The translations under genes and the position numbers were made by a program. The notes below the pieces were generated by a model. The model did no database searches, was not told the DNA's origin, and saw only the letters and a program-made list of their open reading frames with translations. 64,000 nt of DNA. Source: Euglena gracilis. Taxonomy: Eukaryota > Euglenida > Euglenophyceae > Euglenales. Location of the stretch: the NCBI GenBank assembly GCA_039621445.1, contig CP154954.1, positions 60,943,858-61,007,857 of the forward strand, given 5' to 3'. Shown here in pieces: positions 43,224-53,195 of this stretch (positions are counted from its first letter, which is position 1; the number at the start of each line of letters is the position of its first letter).

Positions 43224-45857
43224 CAGATAATAAGATACATTTTCTGACATGGGTGGGGGGTCGGGCTCACAAATGTCTTTGACCTCCGCCCTCGGTGTCC
43301 CTTCCTCCCTTGTCGGTTTTCCTCCAGGGAGGACGAGACACCTCGGGCTCCTCAATTTGTCATTGTGATGCCAGATTGTGCACTGATAACTGACTGTCAA
43401 AGCCTCCACCCCCCTTCCACTGACAAATGTCACAAGCTTCTTGGGCAGACAGGCCTAATTTTTTGAGTAAATCAACCCCTGCCCCTCTGATGGAGTGGGG
43501 TCCCCAAAGCGGGGGGGGGGGGGGGGGGGGGGGGTACCCCTGTTTCGTCGAAACTTATTTTGTGACGGAAGCAATGGTACCTGCCCTAATGGCTTTATAG
43601 GGGGTTTCAGCGTCATTCAGAGGGACCACCATGTTTCACAAAGAAAGGGCTGCTGCCACACAAGACATCATCAAAGGAAATGGACTGGATCGGGGGGAGT
43701 GAGAAATAGAGACAACTCTCTCCAACTTGTGAATGTTGACATTTACGTTTAATTTTGATGTAGGGTTCCGCCCCCAACATTCTAGGGGTTCTTTGGATCT
43801 GTGCCAAATCAGATGATCCGGAAAAAAAACAGAGGATACGTGAACAGAAATGAGTTTTGTACGCAATGTACATATATCAGATGGCAGGGTGAATGTGCCA
43901 GCACCAAGACGATTGGGAGCGGATCCCAGAGTGCACCATATTTCTCAAAATTTTGGTTCCTGGCCTTTTTCAAGGTGGCAACATGGCATAGAACCTTAGG
44001 CCACCAAAAGCCAGGGATAAAAAGCATAGCACTGTAGCAATTGCCTGCTTGGACCTTTGAAAATTGAAACAGATAAATTAAAGCGTCAACAACTTGGTCA
44101 GTGGTGGATGCAGTGGGGCTTTATGTTTTTGTCCAAAAAAAACATAAAAAACGTAAAGGTACTTTGATAACACTTTATAATTGGGTGACTTCCCAGAAAA
44201 TCATTACGTTAATGGTTGCATTTTGTATTTGTTCGCCCTCGAGAATTAGCCTGAGAGAGTCATGCAAAGCAGGGGCCACCTGCGTGGTGGCATTTTCCCC
44301 CCCTGCAAGTGATGAACATACCCTGACACGTTGTCAGGGGTGAATTTCAGGCATGGGGATGCTGATAATTTTATTTTTTTTATATTGGGCCTCCTTGTGG
44401 CTGGAAACTGTCAAAATTATGGCCTGTTGAAACAGTTTTAATCAGAGGAGAAACATGTTTCGAATTACAGACCAGGGGTGCTTTGAAAAGAGATCCACCA
44501 TATTGTCCAGTGGACATTTTAATGCATCCACTGCTGTGGCTTCCCAGTGGGGCCACCTGCCCACAAATTGCGGCCGTTTTTTGTTGCCTAGTGAGGCAAA
44601 AAGGTCTGTTTTCCTGGTTACGTGATGTTTGAACTGTTGCCTCGTCCATTGAAAACGCTTGGGGTCCAGTGAATAATCCCCCCTGTCCACCAGCTTATGC
44701 GGTTTTGCTAGGCATTCATTTGAACGGCCCTACTTTATTTGCATGTTTACGTTGTGTAGCATGCACCATTTGAAAAAGAGTCTTAGCAGGGAATTCAAGG
44801 GGTCTTTTCTGCCCCCCCCCCTTTCTTAAGTAACCATAAATTACTTGATTGTCCACTGACAGGGATACAGTTTCCCCTGGCTGGCTGAGGCTTTGTACTG
44901 TGCTTATTGCTGCAAATTTTTCTTTGACATTTATGTGCAAAATGGAGTTTTCTCCATAACATTCCTGCACAATTTTGCCTGCTCGGATGACCAGCCCCCT
45001 AGGCATAGGTACTACTGTCTGAGTGCAACTCACTGGTTGCAATTTGGGGGAAGGTCTGCCTCCACATGTGTCCAGCACAATTTTTACTTCTCTTAATTTG
45101 TCCTTTATTCTTTACGAAATGGGGTGTTTTGAGTCCCAGGGGGCTGTGGAATTTTCCACCTAAAAATTGCCAGGGCTTTCGTAAAGGCTTCCAAGGGTAG
45201 GGACATTATATTGCATCTGATTTGTCCCAAACGACAGCCAATGACAGCCCTTTTGACACGTACTGTTTCTTCAGCATTTTTCTCAGCTTCTTTTTTATTG
45301 CTTTTATCTTCTGGGGGGCACCTGTAATTTTAAAACCTGTAAGTTTATTTGACACTCAAGGTGATTTAGGATTTATGTGGGCTGCCTGGACTTTTTTAAG
45401 TTTATTTTGAATCCTAAATTGATTAAATTCCTGACCACTGTGTTCAGGTGATTTTGTAAGATTCTTTTTGTTGGGCCACCAGCAAAATGTCGTTCAGGTA
45501 AATAAATGCCTGGATGCCCCTTTTCCTCCACGGGTTTTCGAATATATTCAATGCTGAGAGGAAAATTTGAGGCGTAACTTTTTGGCCAAAACAGCCTGCC
45601 TGTCATTTGCAGGTCTGCCCCCCACCTGATGTCCTAAGAATATACTTAGGGCCTGGCTCACTGGGATGTGGAAGAAAGCATCCTTTAGGTATTTTTTTGC
45701 TTCACGTCGGCCTTTTTTCAACAATGGAAAAATGTGATGGATGTGATCCAGCTTGAAAGGGTTCACTTGGAACCTTTGATTTATTTCCCTCACCCTCTTT
45801 ACGAATCCAGATTTTTCGTAAGCCTGCAGTATTTTTTCTGCTTGGTGTAGGTTCAAT
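43224..45857 (-). mobile_element. DIRS-like retrotransposon family 2, 3' fragment inside tandem unit 3
   Basis: Closely matches 48,833-51,570. On the minus strand it holds RT, RNase H and the recombinase HxxR box. Sharp junctions with unit sequence lie at about 43,223/43,224 and 45,857. Relative to the other copy, it lacks about 100 bp of RT fingers. Confidence 0.8.
44442..45078 (-). pseudogene. Family-2 RNase H and C-terminal extension
   Basis: INVKEKFAAISTVQSLSQPG then VSLSVDNQVIYGYLRKGGGQ give the Glu and Asp of a DIRS RNase H. DLFASLGNKKRPQFVGRW follows at 44,600-44,550. A C run separates the pieces. Confidence 0.7.
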
Positions 45858-45919
45858 GTCCGTTTGAAAATTCTGAGACCCTCCAATTGAGAAAAGCTTC
45901 TCTCATTCCCAATAACCAA
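45373..45919 (-). pseudogene. Family-2 RT fragment, fused to tandem-unit ORF
   Basis: FKLDHIHHIFPLLKKG and KYLKDAFFHIPVSQA are RT fingers/palm. The catalytic box reads YLND rather than YLDD in the frame FIYLNDILLVAQQK (near 45,480-45,515). The ORF starting at 45,919 opens in unit sequence and continues into RT without a stop. The ISDCTELN block of the other copy is missing. Confidence 0.7.
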
Positions 45920-47190
45920 AGTGGATTTCTACAAATCCTTGAATTTTCAGCAAAACTGCCTGAAATGGTGTTTGATTTGAGTTTTCCAAACCCAAAACTA
46001 ATAACTTCTCGTCAAAAAGTTCTTTCCTTTTGACGCTGTGGACCAAGGTTAAATTGGGCTGGAATACCGCTGTATTTTGATCGCTCTTGACCAAAGCAGT
46101 TTCCATTTTTTAATCGGGGGGATCTGAAGTTTTTTTCCAACTTTGCCCAGGGAAATTGAACAAATTCTTCGCCAAGCACCCCAAACTGAATTATTTCGTG
46201 CACTCTCCTCCTTGCACGTTCCTCCCAAGGATCTTTGTTTCCCCTCTCCATCTCCATTTCCACGGGGGGGGGGCTGAAATTCGTGTGAAGGGGACAATTC
46301 CCGTTTCTCCTCCACCAGCCAAAAAGGCTGATCCGTGCCCGCTCCCAGCCAGGGGGGGCAAAAGGGAAAAATTTCCCGTTTGGAGGATTCCACCCATATC
46401 CGACAGGATTGGCTGAAAAAAATATGAAAACCACAGCAAAAATCTGTGGCACAACGGAAGGCATCACCCATCTCCGACCGGTTTGGCTGAAAATTTGTCA
46501 AAGTCACAGGAAATTTCTGTGACGGGGAAAGGGAAAATTCACTTTTTTCACTTGAAAACTGAAATATCCTTGGGTGAGACAACGCCTGGGTTTTTTCGTG
46601 GGGAAAATACGTGCCACGTTGTAAATGGGACCCTGCCTCCAACAATAAATCTTGCTGAAAATGCATGCCGTTGGCAAAAACTGTGCGAGGCCTTGAGAAA
46701 ATTCCAGAATATTTTGAGTCCTCATCGTAATTTGTGCTGAAATTGGCCAAGTTGATTGTGAAAAATGTTTTCGGTCTGAAAATTCAGTGGTAACCCATGA
46801 AAATCTGCTGGGAATTCACTTTTCTGGAAAATCTGTGGTGATGCGACAAGTAAATTTGGCAAGAATGATATTTCTGAAAAATCAGCAGATGGAAAGGAAT
46901 GTGGCACCACAATTTTCCCACCTGACACATCTGAATGCCTACAATTCTTCGGGTTCTTTAGAAGCCTTAGGGCTGTGGTTGGGGGTTGTATGCTGACACA
47001 CCCTTGTCGTGTGCTGTACGTGTCCGCAGCTTCCATACCGCACGCAGCTTCAATACCGCTCAGCTTCGACAATGTCTTTGTTGTTTCTTCAGCTTCATTC
47101 TTCCTTCTTGTCTTTCTTCTTTGTCTTTCTTCTGCTTCAGCTGCCTGGCGGGCTTCGGCTTGGCCGGAGGATCCGGGTAGGACCTCCATG

Positions 47191-47726
47191 AAACCCTTTC
47201 TTGGTTCGGATTTTTCGCGGATCCTTCGGCCTCCGCTTTTTGTTGAGGCGGCCGCCGGGCTTCGAAGTTATTATAATCAATCTTTTTTTTTTGTCCTTGG
47301 GCTTTTTTCCATTGAACCTTGAAAGTCATTTTTCTTTTAATTCTGGTTCCTGCATGCACAAACAACTGGTATTTTTTTGTAGTCTTGACCAGTGCATTGG
47401 GTTAGGGTTAGGGTTAGGGTTAGGGTTAGGGCTAAGAACCCTGTGTGTGAGATTGGTTTGATATTGGTGGGTTCGAGTGGGGACTTTCTTAGGTTAACTA
47501 GGGAAACTGGACAAGTCCTACTATGGAAAAATGGTCGGCCTTTGTTGAAAATTTCAAAGAATCGGCCCAGCAAGGCCAAAAAAAAAAAATCAGGCTTTCA
47601 AGCCGAACAATAATAATCTTTTCCCTAGGTTATATACGACTGAAAACCAAAAAAAAATGGAATTTCAGTGATGTTCGTCCCCACTCAGGCAAATTTCGGC
47701 CAAATTTTAGGTTAGGACCCCTTTAC
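47191..47726. repeat. Tandem unit 4, partial
   Basis: About 535 bases of the unit start. It contains the telomeric hexamer insertion at 47,398-47,432 and ends abruptly after ACCCCTTTACA. Confidence 0.85.
47398..47432 (+). repeat. Interstitial telomeric repeat (GGTTAG)n
   Basis: Five GTTAGG hexamers plus a partial one sit where the other unit copies read GCATTGGTATGGGCTAAGAA. Only the bases TAT are replaced, so this is a small insertion into one copy. Confidence 0.9.
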
Positions 47727-48240
47727 AATGGCACAAAGGGGGGTGCACAGCACCTCACCATATCGCAGTGTCGAGCCAGAATGGTTGCTCACTCCCACGA
47801 CACAGCAAGTGGGAGGAAGAGAAAAGAGGGCGAAGCACAAGCAGATGGTGAGCCCAACCCCCCCACCCAGAAAAACAGCAGAAAAAGGCAGACATCCCAG
47901 CCAAGCAGTAAGGGCCCCAGCCAAGCAGCCCGAACCGCCCACCCAGAAACACACCAGGAAGAGACAGACATCCCGCCCTCGAGGGGAGCTCCACACCAAG
48001 CGACTCTGTGTGAGTGGGGGGGGGGGCGTGCCACGACTGTTCAGCTTCTCGAAGGTGTCGCAAGGGACCTCATCATCGCCAACTCCGGAAACAAAGGCGC
48101 AGTAAGAAGCACCCCCACGCACGCAAACCACACCAGAACAGAACAGCCGGCAAGGAAAGCAGACCCCTCCTTCTTCTTGTGCTCCGCCCTCTTGGTCCCT
48201 TCCTCCCGCTTCCTGTGTCGTGGGAGTCCGAGTTCGAGAG
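47727..48240 (+). repeat. Solo 3' terminus of a family-1 DIRS element
   Basis: Matches the reverse complement of 19,925-20,345, with both GACTCCCACGACA near 47,792 and TGTCGTGGGAGTCCG near 48,215. CAGCCGGCAAGGAAAGCAG lies between. No coding part of the element accompanies it. Confidence 0.75.
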
Positions 48241-48659
48241 AACCCAAAAATACGAAACTGTGCGGAGTGCGGAAAACCGCACCCAAATCCTGGCCCCATT
48301 CAGGCCCCTGGGCTTGTCCGACGCTCTCCTCCGCTTTTCCCCCTGCGCTTCGTTCCACGTGGACTGAATTCTGGTGGGGGAGCCGGAACAAAAGCCCACC
48401 ACGTGCGAACGGAGCGCAGGTGCCTCACAATACAGGAGCCCCCACAAGCCAGGGGGCGTGCGCCTCCTTACACCCTTGGTTAGAGGTATGACGGAAGGCC
48501 CCTGAATTCCCCTCCGCAAGGGTTTTGCGCGAAAAGTCAACATGACCGCTCATGGACCCCTGACCCCAAAGGCGCATGTCAACTAATAATTTGCTCAGGG
48601 CCGGCTTGTAAGCCTGTGGGTCATGTGAACTTGGCCTTTGACCCTGATTAAGTGGGGAC
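48241..48659. other. Spacer between DIRS remnants
   Basis: GC-rich sequence with no recognisable gene. ORFs on both strands are short and show no family resemblance. Confidence 0.5.
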
Positions 48660-48962
48660 ATCATTGTCGTCTTTCCTCGAGGAAAACACACAAGGCAGGA
48701 AGGGACACAGAGGGCGGAGCACAAAGTCATTGTGAGGTCATTCCTTGCTCGCCGGCGGGGTATGCGATCGTTCGCTGCGCTGGGTTAGGAGTCCCCGCTT
48801 AGTGCCGCCTCGCCGGCGCTACCGATGGCGTTTGAAGATAAATATTCTGACATGGGTGGGGGGTCGGGCTCACAAATGTCTTTGACATCCGCCCTCAGTG
48901 TCCCTTCCTCCCTTGTCGGTTTTCCTCCAGGGAGGACGAGACACCTCGGGCTCCTCAATTTG

Positions 48963-49265
48963 TCATTGTGATGCCAGATTGTGCACTGAAAAAGGGGTGG
49001 CCATGGGACTTTCCAATGGACCTTGGGCACCAAGTCTTGATAATTGACTGCCAAAGCCTCCACCCCCGTTCCACTGACAAATTTCACAAACGTCCTGGGC
49101 AGACAGGCCTAATTTTTTGAGTAAATCAACCCCTGCGCCTCTGGTGGAGTGGGGTCCCCAAAGCGGGGGGGGGCGGGGGCGGGTACCCCTGTTTCGTCGA
49201 AACTTATTTTGTGACGGAAGCAATGGTACCTGCCTTAATGGCTTTATAGGGGGTTTCAACGTCAC
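48963..49265 (-). pseudogene. Family-2 tyrosine recombinase, C-terminal part
   Basis: GPHSTRGAGVDLLKKLGLSA followed by QDVCEICQW gives the HxxR box and the conserved Trp region. The fragment at 43,400-43,500 has HSIR in the same place. A long G run (23 G in the other copy) sits just N-terminal and breaks the frame. Confidence 0.75.
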
Positions 49266-50030
49266 TCAGAGGGACCACCATGTTTCACAAAGAAAGGGCT
49301 GCTGCCACATAAGACATCATCAAAGGAAATGGACTGGATCGGGGGGAGTGAGAAATAGAGACAACTCTCTCCAACTTGTGAATTTTGACCTTTACGTTTA
49401 ATTTTGATGTAGGGTTCCCTCCCCAACATTCTGGGGGTTCTTTGGATCTGTGCCAAATCAGATGATCCGGGAAAAAACAGAGGATATGTGAACAGAAATG
49501 AGTTGCGTTCGCAATGTACAAATATCAGATGGCAGGGTGAATGTGCCAGCACCAAGACGATTGGGAGCGGATCCCAGAGTGCACCATATTTCTCAAAATT
49601 TGGTTCCTGGCCTTTTTCAAGGTGGCAACATGGCACGGAACCTTAGGCCACCAAAAGCCAGGGATAAAAAGCATAGCACTGTAGCAATTGCCTGCTTGGA
49701 CCTTTGAAAATTGAAACAGATAAATTAAAGCGTCAACAACTTGGTCAGTGGTGGATTCAGGGGGGCAGGCACCCCCGTCTTGTCCAAAAAAACATAAAAA
49801 ACGTAAAGGTACTTTGATAACACTTCATACTTGGGTGTCTTCCCAGAAAATCATAAACGTTAATGGTTGCATTTTGTATTTCTTCCCCCTCCAGAATTAG
49901 CCTGAGAGAGTCATGCAAAGCAGGGGCCACCTGCGTGGTGGCATTTTCCTCCCCTGCAAGTGATGAACATACCCTGACACGTTGTCAGGGGTGAATTTCA
50001 GGCATGGGGATGCTGATAATTTTATTTTTT

Positions 50031-50810
50031 TTATAATGGGCCACCTTGTGGCTGGAAACTGTCAAAATTATGGCCTGTTGAAACAGTTTTAATCAGAGGA
50101 AAAATTTGTTTCGAATTACAGACCAGGGGTGCTTTGAAAAGAGATCCACCATATTGTCCAGTGGACATTTTAATGCATCCACTGCTGTGGCTTCCCAGTG
50201 GGGCCACCTGCCCACAAATTGCGGCAGTTTTTTGTTGCCTGGTGAGGCAAAAAGGTCTGTTTTCCTGGTTACGTGATGTTTGAACTGTTGCCTCGTCCAT
50301 TGAAAACGCTTGGGGTCCAGTGAATAATCCCCCCTGTCCACCAGCTTATGCGGTTTTGCTAGGCATTCCTTTGAACGGCCCTACTTTATTTGCACGTTTA
50401 CGTTGTGTAGCATGCACCATTTAAAAAAGAGTCTTAGCAGGGAATTCAAGGGGTCTTTTCTGCCCCCCCCCCTTTCTTAAGTAACCATAAATTACTTGAT
50501 TGTCCACTGACAGGGATACAGTTTCCCCTGGCTGGCTGAGGCTTTGTACTGTGCTTATTGCTGCAAATCTTTCTTTGACATTTATGTGCACAATGGAGTT
50601 TTCTCCATAACATTCCTGCACAATTTTGCCTGCTCGGATGACCAGCCCCCTAGGCATAGGTGCTACTGTCTGAGTGCAACTCACTGGTTGCAATTTGGGG
50701 GAAGGTCTGCCTCCACATGTGTCCAGCACAATTTTTACTTCTCTTAATTTGGCCTTTATTCTTTGCGAAATGGGGTGTTTTGAGTCCCAGGGGGCTGTGG
50801 ATTTTTCCAC
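50031..50810 (-). pseudogene. Family-2 RNase H and extension
   Basis: HINVKERFAAISTVQSLSQ and SLSVDNQVIYGYLRKGG are RNase H motifs. DLFASPGNKKLPQFVGRW and AVDALKCPLDNMVD follow in a second frame, the typical DIRS continuation between RNase H and recombinase. Confidence 0.75.
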
Positions 50811-51059
50811 CTAAAAATTGCCAGGGCTTTCGTAAAGGCTTCCAAGGGTAGGGACATTATGTTGCATCTGATTTGTCCCAAACGACAGCCAATGACAGCC
50901 CTTTTGACACGTACTGTTTCTTCAGCATTTTTCTCAGCTTCTTTTTTATCGCTTTTATCTTCTGGGGGGCACCTGTAATTTTAAAACCTGTAAGTTTATT
51001 TGACACTCAAGGTGATTTAGGATTTATGTGGGCTGCAGGGTGGACTTTTTTAGGTTTAT

Positions 51060-51778
51060 TTTGAATCCTAATTTGATTAAATTCCTGACCACTGTGTTCA
51101 GGTAATTTTGTAAGATTCTTTTTGTTGGGCCACCAGCAAAATGTCGTTCAGGTAAATAAATGCCTGGATGCCCCTTTTCCTCCACAGGTTATCGAATATA
51201 TATTCATTGCTGACAGCAAAATTTGGGGCGTAACTTTTTGGCCAAAACAGCCTGCCTGTAATTTGCAGGTCTGCCCCCCACCTGATATCCTAAGAATGTC
51301 CTTAGGGCATGGCTCACTGGGATGTGGAAGAAAGCATCCTTTAGGTATTTTTTTGCTTCACATCGGCCTTTTTTTCAGCACTGGAAAAATGTGCTGGATG
51401 TGATCCAGCTTGAAAGGTTTCACTTGGAAACTTTGATTTAATTCCGTGCAATCGCTTATTAATCTCCATTTTTTCTGCCCCCCCTCTGTTTTTGAAATCA
51501 GAAAACAGGATATCAGGTGCTGGGTGGTGGAGTCCCTCACCCTCTTTACGAATCCAGATTCTTCGTAAGCCTGCAGTATTTTTTTCTGCTTGGTGTGGGT
51601 TCAATTTTGCTCTGGGTTTTGAGTGGGTGTACAATTTTGCTGGGATTACCCAGGGGGTTGAATGCCACCCCTGATGAGCTGAAATGTTGTTGGGGGAAAT
51701 TTTTGTCCTCCATTTCACACTTATTTGCAACCTCTGATGAAGCTGGTTGTCTCCACATTTTTCCTCCGTGGAATTCAT
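51060..51778 (-). pseudogene. Family-2 reverse transcriptase
   Basis: LISCFLISKTEGGQKKWRLI then SDCTELNQSFQVKPFKLDHI (fingers), KYLKDAFFHIPVS (motif A) and FIYLNDILLVAQQKE (motif C, near 51,130-51,165). The catalytic Asp pair is Asn-Asp. Several frame changes coincide with T, A and C runs. Confidence 0.75.
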
Positions 51779-51835
51779 TTCCTGATAAGATAATTTTTGG
51801 GGGGTGGCTGGGCTGGGGGGTTGGGCATTGTACTC

Positions 51836-52827
51836 CTAGGTCCCATAGGGCTGTGGCCCTTGGAAAAAAAAGTATTTCTGTGGCGATGTGCACGCGTTCT
51901 GTCCCTCTCTGCTCACCTCTCTGGAGCACCTTGTTGCTGAAAGATCTACCATAGGTCTTAATGTCCCTGTTTTTCCTATCTGGTCATATTCATGCTGATG
52001 TGGTTGGTTGACATACCACAGGGGGCCTGTGTGGGTCCTCCCCCTTGATTGAATCATCGGGAATTGAGAAATAACTGGGGGAATTACTGCCCCTCCCTCC
52101 AAAAGTGCCACTGTGGGTCCCTTTTCCTCCTGGGGCTGGGTCGTTGAAAGGGCCACTTTTGGTCACTTTTTCTGTGGAAGACATTGCATCAAGCCGCTGT
52201 CATGATGTTCTGCAATGGCGATGTTGAGCAGTGCTTCTCTGTTCAACATGTGATCAGACCTTTTCTTCCCATGGAATGCACACCGTGCAATACAACGCTG
52301 CACAGTGCAACACATGGACAGGACACCATGCAACACAACACTGCACAGTGCAACACCACATGCTTCGGCAACAACGTCATCCCTTTTTGGAAGAGGGCCG
52401 CTCTGGGTCACTCGGGGGATTTCTCCAGCATGATGCTCCTGAACTTCTTGGTGGTCACTGCGGGTCTACGCTGCTGGCCTGCAAGGTTTCCGTGTGTTAA
52501 CTTGTTTCCATAATCCAACTGTTGGTCTTCCAGCCCTTGAGTTCGTGTTGGCCTCCAACCCCACTGGAATTCTGTGGAGGCTGCTGTGCCCCCCCCCTCC
52601 TTTTTCTCCTCGAGAGGAGTTGTTTTGTTAGATTAATTGGGGGGGCCATGGCCCCTCCTTTGCCCACCAACGGCTGGGGCTGACTTCTGTCTTCTGGGCC
52701 TTCTGGTCACAGGGGTCCAAGGACCGTGGGCGTCACTGGGAGTGGTTTTGAGTTGGGAAATTTCTGTAGTGGGCGTCTGGGTGGAGAAGAACAGCTGCGG
52801 TTTGCCACGTTTTGACCACTTCCCCAA
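51836..52827 (-). pseudogene. Family-2 Gag-like region
   Basis: Contains SDAHGPWTPVTRRPRRQK near 52,700, the same motif as in both family-1 Gags, then unrelated Ser/Pro-rich sequence. A short CAATACAACGCTGCACAGTG / CAACACAACACTGCACAGTG repeat lies at 52,285-52,355. Confidence 0.5.
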
Positions 52828-53195
52828 GTTCTCCAGCTGCTGCGGCCACTGCTCCAGGACGTCCGCGGCATTTTACTTTGTATTTATTTTCCACTGCTTT
52901 GCTTGTTTAATTTAGAATTATAATTTGATGATTGACTTTTCACTTGATATTTGTCTGGTTCGTGTCCTTCAGGATGCTGAATTGATATTAACGTCTGTTC
53001 TTGCTTCTTCTTCGTTCGTGAACTCTTTTCCTTTCTTCTGGGGTCGAAGGGCAAGTTAAGAAGCAGCCAACACCGTTGAAAAAAGGCACTAAACGGTGAC
53101 TCCTAACACAGCCCAGTGAACAATAACACAACACCGTCCGCGAGCAAGTCATGGCCTCACAATGGCAAAGTGGGGAGCCTGAGGTGTCTTAATTC

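Larger units (their letters stand above)
40358..47190. repeat. Tandem unit 3, interrupted by family-2 DIRS sequence
   Basis: Matches unit 2 from 40,358 to about 43,223 and from 45,857 to 47,190. The middle is DIRS family-2 sequence (43,224-45,857). Confidence 0.9.
29063..47726. repeat. Tandem array of a 5.65-kb unit (two full, one interrupted, one partial)
   Basis: Landmark AAGCCCTTTCTTGGTTCGGA occurs at 29,063, 34,711 and 40,358 (AAACCC at 47,191). Periods are 5,648, 5,647 and 6,833. The third unit is longer because 2.63 kb of family-2 DIRS sequence replaced about 1.42 kb of unit. Units 2 and 3 are almost identical; unit 1 has small differences (for example at 30,175-30,240). The left end abuts the DIRS copy 2 remnant; the right end abuts a solo DIRS terminus. 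Confidence 0.92.
48660..53195 (-). mobile_element. DIRS-like retrotransposon family 2, near-full-length degenerate copy
   Basis: The 5' terminus (about 53,049-53,195) is complementary to two separate stretches near the 3' end: 48,690-48,815 (CATTGTGAGG, CTTGCTCGC, TTAGGAGTC, TTAGTGCC) and 48,930-48,975 (GAGACACCTCGGGCTCC). This again fits DIRS inverted termini with an internal complementary region. Between them are Gag-like, RT, RNase H and recombinase segments on the minus strand, all frameshifted. Confidence 0.8.
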
